This document shows positions 6,753-8,079 of a stretch of 8,079 bases of DNA, in pieces. How positions within the stretch are numbered: position 1 is the stretch's first letter; every line of letters starts with the position of its first letter. The notes beneath the pieces were generated by a model that worked only from the letters and a program-made list of their open reading frames with translations, was not told where the DNA came from and ran no database searches. The position numbers and the translations under genes were made by a program. Source of the DNA: CAG-390 sp045531455 (GTDB lineage Bacteria > Bacillota > Clostridia > Oscillospirales > CAG-272); assembly GCA_045531455.1 (NCBI GenBank), contig JAZSEA010000054.1, forward strand, positions 1 to 8,079, written 5' to 3'.

Positions 6753-7952
6753 ATGGAACGTATTGATCTTGAGTATTTGTGCCGTGTGATCGGAAATCTT
6801 GCGGGGATTCCCGTCCGTATATACAAAGATAAGGAGCAGACCTTCTTTTATTCGGTGGTGGATTTCCCTGCGGACCCTATCGAGCCGTATTTAGATAACG
6901 TATTTGCAATCACCGAGCATATTGGCTATTTCACGACACCTTTTTTCAACTATTACGGCATCGTCCGTTCAGACCGACATACAGTCGTGATCGGTCCTTC
7001 TCGCAGAACGCCCATGAGCGATCATGATCTGCGTGAGCTGGCTTTCGCGTGCAATCTGGATTTTTCCCGGGTAGAGGCGTTTTCCACCGCGATGAGATCC
7101 CTCGTGCAAATGCCACTTAGCAGCATCGTACAGATCCTTTGTACCATGAATTACGTACTTAACGGCGAAAAGCGTTCGCTTGAGGATGTGACCATCTATG
7201 ATTTTGAGCAGATAGAGCTTGAAACCATGATACAGAACGAGCAATTTGACAAGCGTTACGAGAAACAGACCGAATATGAACCGCGAGAAACGCATAACAC
7301 GCTCGCCCTTGAGCAAGCGCTGATGCAAATGATTGAAAAAGGAGACGTCGGCGCGTTATGTGAATGGCTTTCCCGTGCTCCAAGTGTGCGCGGCGGAGTC
7401 ATCGCCAACGATGCTCTGCGGCAGTATAAAAACACCTTTATCGTCACCGCCACGCTTGCCTCACGAGCGGCGATCAAAGGCGGTATGGATGCCGAGGACG
7501 CACTTTCGCTTTCAGACGAATATATCCGCAAAAGCGAATTGATGTCGGGCGTTGAGTCCATTGTCAATCTGCAATATCATATGGTGCTTGACTATACCCG
7601 TCGCGTTGAGCGCGTACGGCTTGGCAAGAATCCGTCAAAGCTTCTCATGCAGGTGACAAATTACGTGCAACACAACCTTTCAAGACCGCTCGACGTAGAC
7701 GATCTGGCAAAAAGCCTGTTCATCAGCCGCACGTATCTTGCATCCAAATTCAAGCAAGAAACAGGAATGACATTGACCGATTTCATCCTCGGCGAAAAAA
7801 TCGAGGAGGCCAAGCGACTTCTTCGTTACAGCGATAAATCGCTTACCCTGATAGCGGATTATCTCGGATTTTCCTCCCAAAGTCACTTTACAAGAATATT
7901 CAAAAAGTACAGCGGTAAAACGCCGAGAGAATATCGGGAGAACAGCAACTAA
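6753..7952 (+). CDS. AraC-family transcriptional regulator, divergent to the glycoside operon
   Basis: This 399-residue cytoplasmic DNA-binding protein probably controls the divergent operon in response to a sugar or glycoside. The C-terminal 103 residues (297-399) form the AraC/XylS double helix-turn-helix: the first in DVDDLAKSLFISRTYL (about 314-338), the second in SLTLIADYLGFSS followed by HFTRIFKKYSGKTPREYR (about 363-396). The N-terminal part is not the usual cupin-like arabinose-binding domain. Residues 1-115 look like a mixed alpha/beta sensor (GIPVRIYKD, YYGIVRSDRH, VVIGPSRR). A helical middle region (about 180-285) contains YKNTFIVTATLASRAAIKGG and LSLSDEYI, a pattern I associate with AraC regulators of Clostridia. 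The start is ATG 6753, after AGGAGGTG. The gene is transcribed away from the operon and ends at a clear terminator. That it activates the operon is inferred from position and from the weak -35; the effector is not known. Confidence 0.92.
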   Translation: MERIDLEYLCRVIGNLAGIPVRIYKDKEQTFFYSVVDFPADPIEPYLDNVFAITEHIGYFTTPFFNYYGIVRSDRHTVVIGPSRRTPMSDHDLRELAFACNLDFSRVEAFSTAMRSLVQMPLSSIVQILCTMNYVLNGEKRSLEDVTIYDFEQIELETMIQNEQFDKRYEKQTEYEPRETHNTLALEQALMQMIEKGDVGALCEWLSRAPSVRGGVIANDALRQYKNTFIVTATLASRAAIKGGMDAEDALSLSDEYIRKSELMSGVESIVNLQYHMVLDYTRRVERVRLGKNPSKLLMQVTNYVQHNLSRPLDVDDLAKSLFISRTYLASKFKQETGMTLTDFILGEKIEEAKRLLRYSDKSLTLIADYLGFSSQSHFTRIFKKYSGKTPREYRENSN

Positions 7953-7972
7953 CAGCAAAATTTCATACGAAA

Positions 7973-8002
7973 GGCGACGGATTTCTCCGCCGCCGTATTT
8001 TT
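7973..8002 (+). terminator. intrinsic terminator after the AraC-family gene
   Basis: GGCGACGGA (7973-7981) pairs with TCCGCCGCC (7986-7994) around a TTTC loop. This gives a 9-bp GC-rich stem with one A-C mismatch, followed by GTATTTTT. It lies 20 bases after the stop codon. On the minus strand the stem is followed by only a short T run (CTTTC), so it is mainly a plus-strand terminator. Confidence 0.85.
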
Positions 8003-8079
8003 GCCTTCTGATTTTGTAAATTAGTTCTTCTTCCTCGAATTTTGATAGCAGATTGGGCATCCATTTCCAGAGCTACGGC
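8003..8079. other. short distal region without a supported gene
   Basis: No convincing gene is seen here. On the minus strand one frame runs in from the window edge (8077 downwards) and stops with TAA at 8021-8023, encoding 18 residues that include GCPICY. It could be the tail of a converging gene, but the stretch is too short to judge. Another minus frame with an ATG at 8060 reads through the terminator and into the antisense of the AraC gene, and is not credible. Confidence 0.3.

Noticed and set aside
7680..8060. 126-residue minus-strand frame with ATG at 8060
   Set aside because: It reads through the terminator hairpin and then antisense to the AraC DNA-binding domain; it has no ribosome site and no domain.
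8030..8079. tRNA-like look of the right edge (GCCGTAGCTC on the minus strand, TTCGAGG further along)
   Set aside because: No acceptor-stem partner, anticodon arm or properly placed T arm can be folded on either strand.
1..8079. Mobile element, CRISPR array or defence system
   Set aside because: No transposase, integrase, cas or toxin-like coding sequence is seen, nor any spaced repeat array. The window is filled by four metabolic or regulatory genes.

Overview
The window reads as a chromosomal sugar-utilisation locus from an anaerobic Bacillota (Clostridia-type) bacterium, probably from a gut or rumen community. This assignment is an inference. It rests on strong AAGGAG/AGGAGG ribosome binding sites, two TGnTATAAT extended -10 promoters, a GPH-family sugar symporter, and an AraC regulator with the middle region I associate with Clostridia. 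I could not run a search to place it more precisely.

Layout. From 6632 down to 82 on the minus strand runs a tight three-gene operon: a GH3 beta-glycosidase (4188-6632), a GPH/MelB-type sugar transporter (2633-4195) and a GH78 alpha-L-rhamnosidase (82-2631). The first two genes overlap by 8 bases and the second and third are one base apart, so all three should be made from one message. Hairpins at 38-76 and 1-23 lie after the last stop codon and look like its terminator. Diverging from the operon on the plus strand is an AraC-family regulator (6753-7952), followed by a hairpin-plus-T terminator at 7973-8002. The 120-base divergent intergenic region (6633-6752) holds two opposed promoters whose -35 zones coincide, a 12-base direct repeat and a 7-base tandem repeat. 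The last 77 bases hold no gene I can support.

How the genes work together. Neither hydrolase has a signal peptide or membrane anchor, so both should act in the cytoplasm. The likely scheme is that the transporter brings in an intact rhamnose-containing glycoside, the GH78 enzyme removes alpha-L-rhamnose, and the GH3 enzyme removes the beta-linked sugar beneath it. The AraC protein would sense the substrate or a breakdown product and switch the operon on. Rhamnosyl-glucosides of plant origin, such as flavonoid rutinosides, flavonoid neohesperidosides or saponin sugar chains, fit this enzyme pair. The exact substrate cannot be read from the sequence. No rhamnose-catabolism genes (isomerase, kinase, aldolase) lie in the window.

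I found no mobile element, CRISPR array, RNA gene or defence system. The more unusual points are the transporter's lack of most MelB coupling and sugar-binding carboxylates, the long C-terminal tail of the GH3 enzyme, the non-cupin sensor half of the regulator, and the symmetrical divergent promoter arrangement.
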